A stretch of DNA of 64,000 nucleotides from contig JAMPIV010012212.1 of assembly GCA_024509875.1 (NCBI GenBank), forward strand, positions 109,089-173,088, read 5' to 3'. Origin of the DNA: Oreohelix idahoensis (taxonomy: Eukaryota; Mollusca; Gastropoda; Stylommatophora; Oreohelicidae). The position numbers and the translations under genes are program-made. Below the pieces are notes generated by a model. The model searched no databases. It saw nothing but the letters and a program-made list of their open reading frames with translations, and was not told the DNA's origin. Below are positions 53,757-64,000 of the stretch, one piece after another. Each line of letters starts with the position of its first letter. Position 1 is the first letter of the stretch.

Positions 53757-54530
53757 TCGAGAAAGAATTGGATGAAATGATTCAATACAAATAATTGAAC
53801 ATCCACTTCAGTTATTTTCGTCGATAGTTATTGTTCGAAAGAAAGACAATAACATACGTCTTTGCGTTGATTATCGCAAATTAAATCAAGTTACGAAGTT
53901 CGATGTGAACTATGCGTTATTAGATGATTATTATTAGACTTTCTAAAGCTAAATTCTTTACTAAACTAGACTTGTCGAAAGGTTATTGGCAAGTCCATGA
54001 CGGAAACGCCAAACTTCACTGCTTTTTCGACACTAGGGGTTGTTTCAATGGAATTTTATGCTTTCGGGCTTATGAACGCCCAGCGACTTTCGTGCGCATG
54101 ATGCGACGAATTCTATCAGATCGTGCAGATGTCATTGCATATTTAGACGAATCTGTCTTTTTCAGCGATACTTGGGAAGAACACTATGTGGGTCTGAAGG
54201 AATTGCTATTACTTACGTGAGCATAGTTTGATGCTAAACCTCTAAAGCTTTTGTTGGGTTTAGTGAAATTTCTTCTAGGTCATCGAGTTGGTCATGGTTG
54301 TTGAAGACAGAGGACCAAAACATTTCAAAGATATTAAATATCTCGGTTCGAAGACAAAAAAGCAAGTGGTAGTCTTTGGGATTGATACAATTTATGGAAG
54401 ATTCATTGAGAATCTGTCTCATTATGGCACCACTTTCAACGTTATTGAAAAAAGGTTTCTAATATGGTGCGTTGGTCCAAGAATGCCAATCTTCATTGGA
54501 TAGGTTAAGAATTTGTTTCATTATCTATCT
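53757..54530 (+). pseudogene. Reverse transcriptase of the Gmr1-like element (copy 2)
   Basis: Broken frames give ELDEMIQ, SIVIVRKKDN, IRLCVDYRKLNQVTKFD, then AKFFTKLDLSKGYWQV (first catalytic D), FRAYERPATFVRMMRRIL and AYLDESVFF. The YIDD box has become YLDE, so the second catalytic Asp is lost. Several frameshifts and stops, and a scrambled stretch at 54230-54500 (KHFKDIKYLG), make it non-functional. It lies immediately downstream of the integrase. Confidence 0.88.
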
Positions 54531-54559
54531 TAAGATACGACGATTGATAAGACTTTTGT

Positions 54560-54922
54560 CTTCGTAGTGATGCTTTCATGGATTGGAGCGGCACTAATGC
54601 AGGAATATTCAGGAACTCTGCATCCTGTAATGTATATTTCTAGGAAGCTGAATGCGGCAGAAAGGAATTACTCGGTTTTGGACCGGGAATTGTTGGCTAT
54701 GGTTTGGTCCATTCTTAAGCTACAAAGGTTCCTTCTGGGCGCGCATTTCTTTGTGGAAACGACAAAAAGCTTACGGCTATGCAAAGTAAGGATTTGAAGA
54801 GCTCGAGATTATCGTTATGCTATTGCTCTTCATCCTTTCACTTTTACGGCTCGAGCTATTCGTGGTTCGGATAATGTGATGGCGGACATATTGTCTAGAT
54901 GCCCACATGATTCCAGTTAAAT
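54560..54922 (+). pseudogene. RNase H of the Gmr1-like element (copy 2)
   Basis: Translation gives IGAALMQEYSG, PVMYISRKLN, AERNYSVLDRELLAMVW (catalytic E), FLLGAHFFVET, then in another frame YRYAIALHPFTFTARAIRG and SDNVMADILSRCPHDSS before a stop at 54920. The first Asp (DAS) has been altered to SW. It is the last coding domain before the 3' LTR. Confidence 0.88.
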
Positions 54923-55342
54923 CTTGTGTCCTAGTTTTTTCTGATATATTTTCAGACTTAGGTCTGTCCTTAATATCATAATATGTTGTAATACAAATGT
55001 ATTTGGATGATGTTTAGATAATTTAACAAATTTCATTTTGTCCATCCATCAGTGATATGTTGCTAAAATAGCATTGACATTTGTATATTGCTATGATTAT
55101 ATTATTTAGTAATGTTTGATATATGATTGGTATTGCCAGCAACTTAGGTTTCTTGAATGGTATCCCTTAGTTTGTTTGGCTTAAAGGAAATATTTTCTCC
55201 TATGTTGGGAGATGATTTGTACCCTCTTCTATTGTACCTGATATTAGGTTCATTGTTTGCATGAGCACAGAAGTGATACTGGTGCTATCTTGCTCATGAA
55301 CATATTAAAAAAAAAAAAAAAAATTGCATTTTTTTTTTTTAC
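54923..55342. other. Non-coding between RNase H and the polypurine tract
   Basis: AT-rich, with a poly-A and a poly-T run at 55305-55340. No gene seen. Confidence 0.5.
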
Positions 55343-55349
55343 AGGGGGG
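55343..55349 (+). promoter_or_regulatory. Candidate polypurine tract
   Basis: AGGGGGG immediately before TGGTAGTAATG. A polypurine tract primes plus-strand DNA and normally abuts the 3' LTR, so the LTR probably begins at 55350, 88 bases left of the block shared with the 5' LTR. Confidence 0.5.
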
Positions 55350-55437
55350 TGGTAGTAATGTTGCTGTCATTTTCGACGGAGTCATCTGTCAAGTTATTTG
55401 CTTATGTTTGTATCATAAGTATAATTGTGTCTTTACC

Positions 55438-56308
55438 TGCGATGTCAGGTTGATTAGGGGTTGTCTTCCCTTGTTTATTCATTCATTGTGTTTGACCTTT
55501 AGGGTCAGAGGTTGACAGTTCGGCGTGGGCCTATGGGAAGGTTTTTTAAGCGGGAGTGAGATATACTTCCGGGAAGCCGGGAGGTCCTGTTTTTTTGAAG
55601 GGACCAAGAGTCCATTGTTTTTCGGGGAGAATCTTCGAAGTAACTGCTATGGCAGTTTTCCCCAGTGAATCTCTGTGCGTCGGGATGACGACAGAATTCC
55701 TTGTGTAGTTCTGAGGATTCATTTGCCAGGTAATACCGACCTTTATGCATTATTACGCTTTTCGGTGGCAGAACATGTAAAGGATTACCTAGGGTGAACA
55801 GCAGCTCACTGATCCGCCATTTCAGAACTTATATATTTGTGCTCGAGGTAGCCATCCAAGACTGTTAGTCTTATATTGTCCAGAAATCCAGTGACGAAGA
55901 TATATTGTGGGAGCCGCAGATTGGCGGAACTTCTATCTACAATAAGTATTACTGCAGGGTTGGTGATAACCTATTTAACAGAAGTACACGTCCGACGTTA
56001 GGACGAGGCCTGTGCTTCCGGCTATTATACTACAGCCTGATATGTGCAATTGGCAGGGAGTGCCAAGTTGCACCTGTGTGTTGTCTTGAAACATGCCTGC
56101 AGTGTCAAAGCATCCTTGATTACTGCATGTGAGAGTATGGGTTGCAGGATCTACATCTATACGAGCCTAAACACATTCGCGTCTTCATTCGCACCCACAC
56201 TCAATTCATCATACGCTCTCGGCCTACACATTCGTAACAAACATTATATTGGTATTACTGTCCTTGGGCCAGTGAACACATCATACAAGAGAAAAAAAGA
56301 CAGTTACA
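55438..56308 (+). mobile_element. 3' LTR of the Gmr1-like element (shared part; may start at 55350)
   Basis: It shares TGCGATGTCAGGTTGATT, the long ATTGTGGGAGCCGCAG block and GACAGTTACA with 47814-48697. It contains a segment of about 178 bases (55588-55765) missing from the 5' LTR and lacks the segment of about 200 bases holding AATAAA. Confidence 0.82.
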
Positions 56309-56319
56309 CAGAGTGGTCA

Positions 56320-58862
56320 CAAATTTCATGTCCTCACATAAGTAAACTTGTAATGAAATATTGCAGGCCGCAAGGAGGCAGCCCCTCCTCCATGCAAAGG
56401 CACAACAGGCCAATCACCTGTTTGCTTTAAATCATGATTACGCGAACTACAAGAGAGAAAACCGGACTGATTCTAAAGGCGACGAACTGGAACGGACTAC
56501 GGACTACGACTTATGGAACTTGGAACACAAGAAGTATAAATGGGAAGGAAGAGGAGCTGGTGGAAGAGATGAGGAAAGCAAAACTAGAAATCCTGGCTAT
56601 AACGGAAACGAAGAAAAAAGGACAAGGAGTCATGGATCTCGATGGCAACACGTTGCTCTACAGTGGTGTACCCATATCTGAAAGAGCTAAGGGGGGCGTG
56701 GGTTGCATTGTGGCCCAAAATCAATCTCAATGACAATGGAAAGCGACTCCTTAGATTCTGCAGTGAGCAGAATCTGATCATTACAAACACAAAGTTCCCC
56801 CATAAGCGCATACATGCATACACTAGATGTGAACCAACCAAGAATGAGAAGTCAGTGATCGACTATGCCATTGTTCGGAGAAGCTCATTCAGATATGTCC
56901 GAGATGCAAGAGTCGGGGGGGGGCCAGAGATTGGAAGGGATCACTACCTGCTAACAATCAAACGAACGACGGAAAGAGTTGCTCAGCCTAGGAACTGCCC
57001 AACATCACGCAAGAAACCAAGTAAACGAGCAGGAGAAATGAGCATTAGGACCTACAAGCGGGTAGAGCCAGAAATTAAGACCAGATATCAGGGGCTTATT
57101 GCTACAGCAGTGAGCAACACAGAAGAACGACCTGATGACTTGGAAACCCTCTGGAATAAATTCAAGGATATCATAAAGACAGCTGCTGCAGAAGCATGCG
57201 GTGAAGTCCGATTGGGAACCAGAGAAAGAGGACACCTTGGTGGACAGAGGAAGTCAAAGAGAAAATAAGAGAGAAGAAAATGGCATGGAAACAATACTTA
57301 GGAGCTAAAAACACAACAGGACAAATGGAAAAAATATAGAGAATATGTGACACTCAGAACAGAAGCAAAGAACAAAGTGCTAGCAGCAAAACAGAAGTCC
57401 TGGGAAGAATTTGGAGAAAAGCTAGAAAAAGATGCACAAGAAAACCAGAAATTGTTCTATAAGACCCTAAAGAACATGAGGAAAGAAAAAAACAATGCCC
57501 TCTCAAATTTATAAAGGACAAGCAAGGCAAATTGCTTACTGCCCCGAAGGAAGTAATGGAAAGATGGAAAGAATATTTCTCAGAACTCCTGGATGGTGAG
57601 CATGATGAAGCATCAGAAATGATAACCACTAGCACAGAAGAGAAAAACAATGATGGTGAAGATGACATAAAGATGGAAGAACTGAGGGCAGCACTAGAGA
57701 AAATCAAGATGGGCAAAGCAGCAGGGCATGATGGTATAACACCAGAAATGGTTAAGTACATGGGAGCATCAGGCGACCTATTACTCTTAAAGGTCCTACA
57801 GGCAGCATGGTGCAACAAGACCATACCAAAGGATTGGGAGATCGCCATCATAACACCAATTTTCAAAAAGGGTGACAATCGACAGTGTGGAAACCATAGA
57901 GGCATATCCCTTCTCAGTGTCCCTGGAAAAATCTACTCTAGAATCCTAGAGCAGAGACTCCGACGCCTAGCTGAGCCACAATTGGATGAGGTCCAGTGCG
58001 GATTCCGAGCAAACCGAAGTACTCAAGACCTAATCTTCACACTCAGACAGCTGAGTGAAAGGCCCTTGAGTATAAGAGTGAGATCCATCTTTGTTTCATA
58101 GATCTGGAAAAGGCGTTTGACAGGGTCCCCTGGAGCAAACTTTGGGACTGTTTGGCAAGGAAGAATATTCCAGCACCTCTGATTCATGCTATACAGAGCT
58201 TCTACAAGTCTTGCAGAAATTATGTGAGGACAGCAAACCATAAGTCAGAAGAGTTCAGGACCACCACTGGTGTAAGACAAGGTGATATCCTATCACCTTA
58301 CCTCTTCATACTCCTTATGGACGATGTCATCAAGGCATGTAAGGAGAGAACAAAAGTATTCAGTGGGGTACTGGAAGATGAGACAGGTCTATATTTCGGA
58401 GCTGGCATTTGCTGATGATGTTGCCCTGATTGCTAAATCAGAGGCACATCTCCAATCCAACCTGCAAGTCTGGAAGGAAGAGCTGGAGAAGAGAGGGATG
58501 GTCATAAGCAGCTCTAAAACAAAATCCATGGTGATATCACGAGAAGAAAGAAAACATCAGATTAAGTTGGGAGAACAGGTCCTGGAGCAGGTCGACCACT
58601 TTAAATATCTCGGAGCTATTATAGACCGAAAGGGAGGCATCAAAGAAGAGTTGGCCACTCGAAAAGCAGCGGCTGGGAGACTTTTTCAGGCCATAAATCG
58701 TGGATTCCTCAGCAAGAAAGAGGTTGGTAAGAAAACGAAGATGGCTGTATACCGCTCCACCTATGTCCCAGTCTTGACATATGGATGCGAGTCGTGGGCA
58801 ATGACTACAACCCACAAAAGCCAGATCCAAAACCTCCTTGAAAAAAATAGTATTAATGTACC
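56320..58862 (+). pseudogene. Endonuclease/reverse transcriptase LINE, decayed
   Basis: The APE-type endonuclease N-terminus has TTTYGTWNTRSINGKEEEL, LEILAITETKKKG and YSGVPISERAKGGVGCIVA. About 100 residues are then missing at 56715-56725. The endonuclease C-terminus follows (LIITNTKFPHKRIHAYT, EKSVIDYAIVRR, GRDHYLL). The RT has GKAAGHDGITPEMVKY, DWEIAIITPIFKKGD, NHRGISLLSV, QCGFRANRSTQDLIF, LEKAFDRVPW (first catalytic D), TTGVRQGDILSPYLF and FADDVAL (about 58405). Post-palm TYGCESWAM follows. Frames change at least near 56720, 57260, 57520, 58080 and 58400. It ends in low-complexity sequence at 58862, so the 3' end is not seen. The architecture suggests an RTE-like clade; the exact clade is uncertain. 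Confidence 0.9.
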
Positions 58863-60210
58863 GATATAAAAAAAAAACACAAAAAAAAGGGGGTGTTGAT
58901 GGATTGCCATGTTAAAAAACAAATGCAAATAAAATAAAAAAAAAAAAAAATGAAATTTAACCCCCCCCAATTTTGAAATTTTATGAGAAAAACCATACCC
59001 ATTAGGGTAATTGATAACCACGAATGGAAACATGAGATGAGGGAAAGAATAATTTTTGGCCCAATGAAGAAACAATTTTTTTTTAGGTGAAAAAAAAAAT
59101 ATGTCAAAAAAAAAAAAAAAAAAAAAAATGCACAAAAACCCAAAAAATACTAAAATCAAATCAAAACACAAACATGGATAGGGGGGGGGGGGGGGGGCCC
59201 ATAAAATGGACCCAAAAAGGTGGGGGGTGGAACGGGAAACTAAGAGGTCGAAGCTGACTTAAGGAAATTTGAAGGTACCCTACTTTCGCGGGGGGGGGGG
59301 GGGGGGGGGGGGGGGAAAAAGGGGGTGATAATGGGGGCAAGTTTTTTAAATGATTTTTTAGGGTGGAGATTAAAAATGAAAAAATTACCCATAATTACAC
59401 ATAATTAGGGGGGGAAGGGGGGGGGGGGGAAATAGAGATAGTGGGGGGGTGTCGGAGGCATACACGATGAATTAAATAAACTAATAAAGAAAAAGGGGGT
59501 GGGGGGGGGGGACATAATTTTTTTTTTTTTTTTTTTTTCATGTTGTTTTGGGCCTTTGTGGGGGGGGGGGGGGGGGGGGTGAGAGGGGGGGGGGGGGGGG
59601 GGAGGAGGGGGGTGGGGGGGGGGGGGGGTGGGTGTGTGACTAATAAACAAACCTTCTTTTTTTTTTCCCTTTTTAGAGGGGAAAAACTGGGGGATAGAAA
59701 ATAGGAATAAATGAAACTGTCACAGGATAATGGTAAAAAAAATGTTTCAAAGAAGAAGGTAAGATTTTTCCTGAGATTATTATGAATAGGGGGGTGGAAA
59801 CTAGATTGGAAATTTTTTTTTTTTTTTTTGGGGGGCCCCCATAAATAAAACCACTGGGATAAGATATGACGGAATGGATTTTTGATTTATAAGTACTAAG
59901 GTACCCATTGGGGGGGGGGGGGAAATAACAACATTTGCATAAAAAACCGGGGGGAAAAAAAAAAAAAAAAAACGAAGGGGGGTGGGGGGGGGGAAAAAAA
60001 AAAAAACATAAGGTAACCGGGGGGCACCCCAAAATGGAAAAAGGGGGTCATGGGGTGTGGCAGCAAGGGGTAAAAATGAGGGGGGGGGGGGGGGGGGGGG
60101 GGGGGGGAAAAAAAAAAAAACTATTTTTTTTTTTTTTTACTAATTGAAAAATCACTAAAATAAATTTTTTTTCGAGGGTTTTTTCCACCTGAGTGGGGGG
60201 GGGGGGGGGA
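58863..60210. other. Homopolymer-dominated, probably unreliable sequence
   Basis: Many G runs of 10-30 and A or T runs of 10-24, with no ordinary unit structure, directly after a LINE that breaks off mid-gene. Proline- or lysine-rich open frames here are translations of the homopolymers. Best read as poor consensus or a collapsed low-coverage stretch. Confidence 0.75.
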
Positions 60211-61355
60211 CTATAAAATATTGGAGAACCACTATATCTGGCGGAATAAATTAAAAAAAAATAAATAAAAAAATAAAGGAAATACTAATGGTATATCAGA
60301 GGATAACAAGTGACGATAAAGATAATACCCTTGTCAAGGATCACCAGGTTAATTCAAAAAACTAAATGAACAAGGTACCAGTAACTTGAGATTTTCTAAT
60401 CATTTTTTATTTTGGTTACAATGTAATTTGCTTTATCAGAATAAATGGTTACATTGAGGGTTTGAAAATAGGCTATTTATGTAGCAGAATTCTGAAATTG
60501 TTTTTCCCCTATTATGCAAATAATAAATAACAAAAGGAAAGATCATGGATGGATCACACACAACAGGAATAAATTAACTGACTTAGCAATTGGATTCATC
60601 ATTTGCAAAGAAGATGTGGATATTTTGGAAAAAAAAAAAAAAAAACGGGAATACTTTTCTACTGTAACAATATACATGGAGTGCTTACTCAATAAAGTAA
60701 TTAGGACCAAAAAAACTTATGTAGAACACAGTTAGTGAAAATCAACATAAAAATTTTTGATAAACCACTAAGTCGGAGAGACACAGAGATAGAATTAGGT
60801 TTTTACCCCAACCACAAGTGTCCAAATACAGTGTGTATGTCAACTATATTTGTTGGAATAAATTGCATGGTGGATTATTGATAATGGAAATAGGATAATT
60901 ATAGTTCATGCTTTCCTTATGTTGCCACTCCTTTACCCCATATTTCTTGAGTGATGACTTATTGTAGAATATTTGTTGGTCAGGTTTGACCCCAATTTAA
61001 AAATATGTGAATTGAAATGGTAGATGTTGAATAAAATAAGCTGGATAAGATAAAAAATGTTTTTGAGGGTTGATGTCCAAAAAAAAAGAAAAAAATACCC
61101 TAGTTTTTAAAGTAAGAAGTTGATCTCAAACATAGATATAGGAATCCCAGGTTTTAGAGAATTAAGTTTAAATTTTTTCCGATTATTACTTTTTTAGGGG
61201 GGGGGACTTGTAGAAAATTTTTTTTACGAACTTTAAATTTTTTCTGGAACAAATTTATTTGAATAAGAAATTTTTTGGGATAAATTTTTAAAGATTTATA
61301 GTACTCAAATGTCTCCCTATGGGATACATTTGCAGGGGCCCCCGGGAATCTGTAA
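60211..61355. other. AT-rich, unassigned
   Basis: No supported gene. Frequent short homopolymer runs suggest that sequence quality is still low. Confidence 0.5.
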
Positions 61356-62549
61356 TGTAACCGCGTATAACCGTGAGTTTTCAGCATACAGACTATATTA
61401 ACATATAAAAATAATTTTTATAGATAACAGAAGATAAAAAAAAAATCTTGACGCAGGATGTTTAATTAGGCCCAGTTTAGCTTCGAAACGCCCCGCATTT
61501 ACTTTAGGCTAAAGCATTCGGCTTGTATAGTTGCGGTTAGTCACGGTGATTTCATCCCCAATGTTTAGGCTCAGTCCTTCCCTTTCCCCGAATGAACGAG
61601 AGACGGAAGCCATTTTTTTTAGGAAGTATGTGAACATTGAGGGCGAAAGGATCTAAGACGAAGGAATGTTTTGTTGGCTCAGTGTAAATTCCATTTTGAA
61701 GGACATCAACTTCAGACACGAGTAGGTGTATAATACAATTAATGGTTGGCAGTGGTTTGTCGAATTCCAAAATTCAGTTAAAGTACAGACACAAACAAAA
61801 TAACTTAAACAAGTGAGGAGCTGACGGTACATAACCCCAAGCAGGAGGCTATGTAAAATTCGGGGGATTGTGCACAACAATGATAAAAAAACTTAAAGGT
61901 CTATAAAATTGACGTGATATCGTCTCTTACAGACAGTAAGGTCCTGAGAGTTGAGCCCTAGAAAGTTAGGAATACCTACCGATAGGCTGAGTGGTTCCAC
62001 TATAATATGACAAATTTTGAAGATAATGAAAAGGTCGAAAAGCCTAAACAAACTTGAATAAAACGAAGGAACACTTGAAAGATAGAGGAACCACGCCATG
62101 TTGTTGCAAGTTAACAAGTTGAAAAGACTTAAGGACATACAAAGGAATGTTGCATCCTGGAAATAATACATTGACCTTTTATACTTGTTTATTAATGTCA
62201 ACATGCTATTATGCAAATTTGGTTTGGTTACCATTTGACTTAACCCAGTTCTTGTTGGAAATTGAATAAATATTTGTTTCATTGAACACAAATGCTGTTG
62301 ACGAATCATATGCTTGCAGTTGGCCATCATACAAATTATTAAGGTATCATACCAAAGCTAATCGCTGCAGGTGCAAAACAAATAAAAACCATCTGCTCTA
62401 AAAATAAAACATCATAGAGGATTATCCCCGAACCTGGTTAAATCCTGTAAGACTATAGAATGCAATCACCACCTCTAGCAGGCTAGCTAGTCATCAAAAT
62501 CTAATACTCTCGATTTGAACAGCAACCCCCACTACCCTACCCGGCCACA
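61356..62549 (+). mobile_element. LTR (copy 2) matching 43749-44856
   Basis: It begins TGTAACCGCG and ends ACCCGGCCACA, followed by CTAG. Compared with copy 1 the first 710 bases contain dozens of one-base insertions, while from 62066 onward the two are nearly identical. No coding content; no gag or pol next to it. Confidence 0.7.
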
Positions 62550-62657
62550 CTAGGTGCTGTCTCTCTATTGCTTACCTCAAGGATGATTATTTGCTAAGGT
62601 AGACCCAAGTGCCATTGCTCGAATGTTCAGAAATCAGATCTGGTTTTTGTTCCACAG

Positions 62658-62774
62658 GTAGCCAAAAGTGTCCTGGAACGGACTTTACCTGTAACAACGG
62701 TCACTGTATCCAGGTCAAGTGGGCATGCGATGGTGACGATGACTGTGGGGATCACTCCGATGAAATAAATTGTC
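62658..62774 (+). CDS. LDL-receptor class A exon 2
   Basis: A 117-bp exon between TTTTTGTTCCACAG and GTAAGT, symmetric phase 1-1 and open in one frame. It encodes a canonical LDLa module: [27 protein letters not shown] and GDHSDEINC, with six cysteines and all acidic calcium ligands. It is 39 codons, one module per exon, as in LDL-receptor-family genes, and cleaner than the module at 31.5 kb. Same strand and same phase as exon 1, so it could be a later exon of the same gene, 31 kb of intron away; other genes are possible. Confidence 0.93.
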
Positions 62775-62997
62775 GTAAGTTTTTATTGCTGCTTGATAGT
62801 ATCTGTATTTGTCTTTATTTTTCAGAGCTGCTCGTGAGCCTTCTTAACTGTTATGATTGGATTTTTTTTTTTAAACAATTAAGTGCACAAAGATTGTATT
62901 TACTATTTATTTATTTGTTTGTTCAGTATTTATTATTTCCTTGTTCAGTATGGCACAGTTTTTATATTTGTTAGCACTATCACCCATCTCTCTTCCC

Positions 62998-63285
62998 CAC
63001 AAGCTCGGCCTCGTTTCCCCACAAGCTCCCCCTCGTTTCCTAGCTCCACTTCCTTTCCTTACTAGCTCCACCTCGTGTGTCCACTAGCTCCACCTCGTTT
63101 CCTTACTATCTCCACCTTGTTTCGTCACTAAATCCACCTTGTTTCCCTACTAGCCCCACCTCGTTTCTTTACTAACCCCCTTGGTTTCCCCACCAGCTCC
63201 AGCTCGTTTCTTTTCTAGCGCCACCTGGTTCCCCCTCAAGTTCCACGCGGTTTCCCCGCAGCTACACCTAGTTTCGCCACTATAG
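62998..63285. repeat. 22-bp degenerate minisatellite, about 13 copies
   Basis: Units related to TAGCTCCACCTCGTTTCC with CCCAC or TTACT between. Substitutions are frequent. It lies in the intron after LDLa exon 2. Confidence 0.85.
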
Positions 63286-64000
63286 TCCCGTATCAGTACG
63301 GTTAAGGCATATTCCCGGAGGTCCCAGCATTGAGTGATCGATAGGGACCCTTACCGATATATCCTTTTAATTTCTTGTGCTCCTGTGTTTAAAAGTCGTA
63401 GACTGTCCCAGTTTCTGGGGTGTGAAATGGAAGGGATAGACGAGACATGGAAAGATCTTGAACGGATAGCATAAGGAGGGCCTGACACAACACTGTTGAA
63501 TGCCTTTGATCTGGGGGGGGGGGGGGAGGGGGCGGGGGCGGGTTGGTTGAAGGGTGATGATGACGAAGTAAGTAGTTACATGTTTGGTACAGATTTCATA
63601 CTTGTTGACCTCATTATAAAAGGAAGGCCCCACTTAAATTTGTACCTGGGGCCCTACATATATTTAGCATGTTTAGTTCTATGTTTTATAGTTGATCTGC
63701 GAGACGTTGTCGTTGTGAGTACGTCTGGTTTATCCAGTGCCAATAAGGACAATCATCAGACTATTTGTGCAGCCGCATATATGGATAGTAGCATTAACCT
63801 TTCATTTCTTATCATACATGTTTGATTTACAATCTTTTTAAACATATCATTTTCCCAAACAAGTTATCAAATTTTATATTAAAATTAAACATAAATAAAT
63901 TTTATTAAACTTATCTACACCATTAACACAAGCACCTCTAAAACCAGCATCCAACTCTAAAATAAAATCTAATTATAATACCCCTACCAAAATATTAATA
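63286..64000. other. Unassigned, with G-rich run at 63513-63540
   Basis: No gene or exon that I can support. AT-rich towards the right edge. Confidence 0.5.

Larger units (their letters stand above)
47814..56308 (+). mobile_element. Gmr1-like LTR retrotransposon (integrase upstream of RT), full-length but decayed
   Basis: LTR-gag-protease-integrase-RT-RNase H-LTR, all on the + strand, about 8.5 kb. Ty3/gypsy-like sequences are here arranged in the order otherwise typical of Ty1/copia. This is the hallmark of the Gmr1 group, first described in deuterostome animals. Many frameshifts are present. Copy 1 of the same family lies at 1-1795. Confidence 0.88.

Noticed and set aside
59405..60032. Pro-rich and Phe-rich ORFs in 58.8-60.1 kb
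   Set aside because: Products of G, A and T homopolymer runs in a doubtful stretch.

Overview
This is eukaryotic, animal-type DNA with no prokaryotic gene organisation. It contains spliced exons with canonical GT/AG borders, tRNA-derived SINEs, LINEs, Ty3/gypsy-type LTR elements, Tc1/mariner, pogo/Tigger and hAT transposons, long (TA)n and (CA)n tracts and several minisatellites. The repertoire fits a marine invertebrate, most likely a lophotrochozoan such as a mollusc; that is inference from element types, not from a diagnostic host gene. The only host coding sequence I can support is two small LDL-receptor class A exons on the + strand (31.5 kb and 62.7 kb), both symmetric phase 1-1, plus one phase-compatible candidate exon at 30.0 kb. 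The window is probably a transposon-packed set of introns of one or two LDLa-containing genes.

Layout. 1-1979: broken copy of an LTR element (gag-protease fused by deletion to reverse transcriptase) with an inverted 186-bp piece of its own gag. 1980-8069: a nearly intact Ty3/gypsy-like element on the minus strand with gag, protease and pol in three frames. The gag-protease step has a textbook -1 frameshift signal (GGGAAAC plus a predicted pseudoknot). 9.2-10.9 kb: dead pogo/Tigger transposase with a C-terminal PCNA-box-like motif. 10.9-11.6 kb: LINE tail. 12.3-13.2 kb: 28-bp and 58-bp minisatellites. 13.4-28.4 kb: a recent tandem duplication (unit about 6.8 kb). The second copy was later hit by a 1.45-kb solo LTR with 5-bp target duplication, and both copies carry Tc1-like and Tigger-like non-autonomous elements. 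28.4-29.4 kb: hAT remnant interrupted by a LINE with 12-bp target duplication. 29.4-31.6 kb: 35-bp minisatellite, candidate exon, poly-G, SINEs and the first LDLa exon.

34.7-40.3 kb: a 5.65-kb array of a 26-bp minisatellite lacking stop codons in all three forward frames. 41.5-43.0 kb: complete-ended Tc1-like element with a dead transposase. 43.7-46.8 kb: an LTR followed by a long ORF whose N-terminal part matches the unusual linker of the gypsy protease ORF at 5.5-6.0 kb. 47.8-56.3 kb: an LTR retrotransposon with gag, protease, integrase, RT, RNase H order (integrase before RT, as in Gmr1-like elements); the copy at 1-1795 belongs to the same family. 56.3-58.9 kb: decayed endonuclease/RT LINE. 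58.9-62.07 kb: homopolymer-rich, probably poorly sequenced. 61.4-62.5 kb: second copy of the 43.7-kb LTR, followed by the second LDLa exon and a 22-bp minisatellite.

The genes do not form a pathway. The coherent units are the individual retroelements, whose ORFs cooperate in their own replication.
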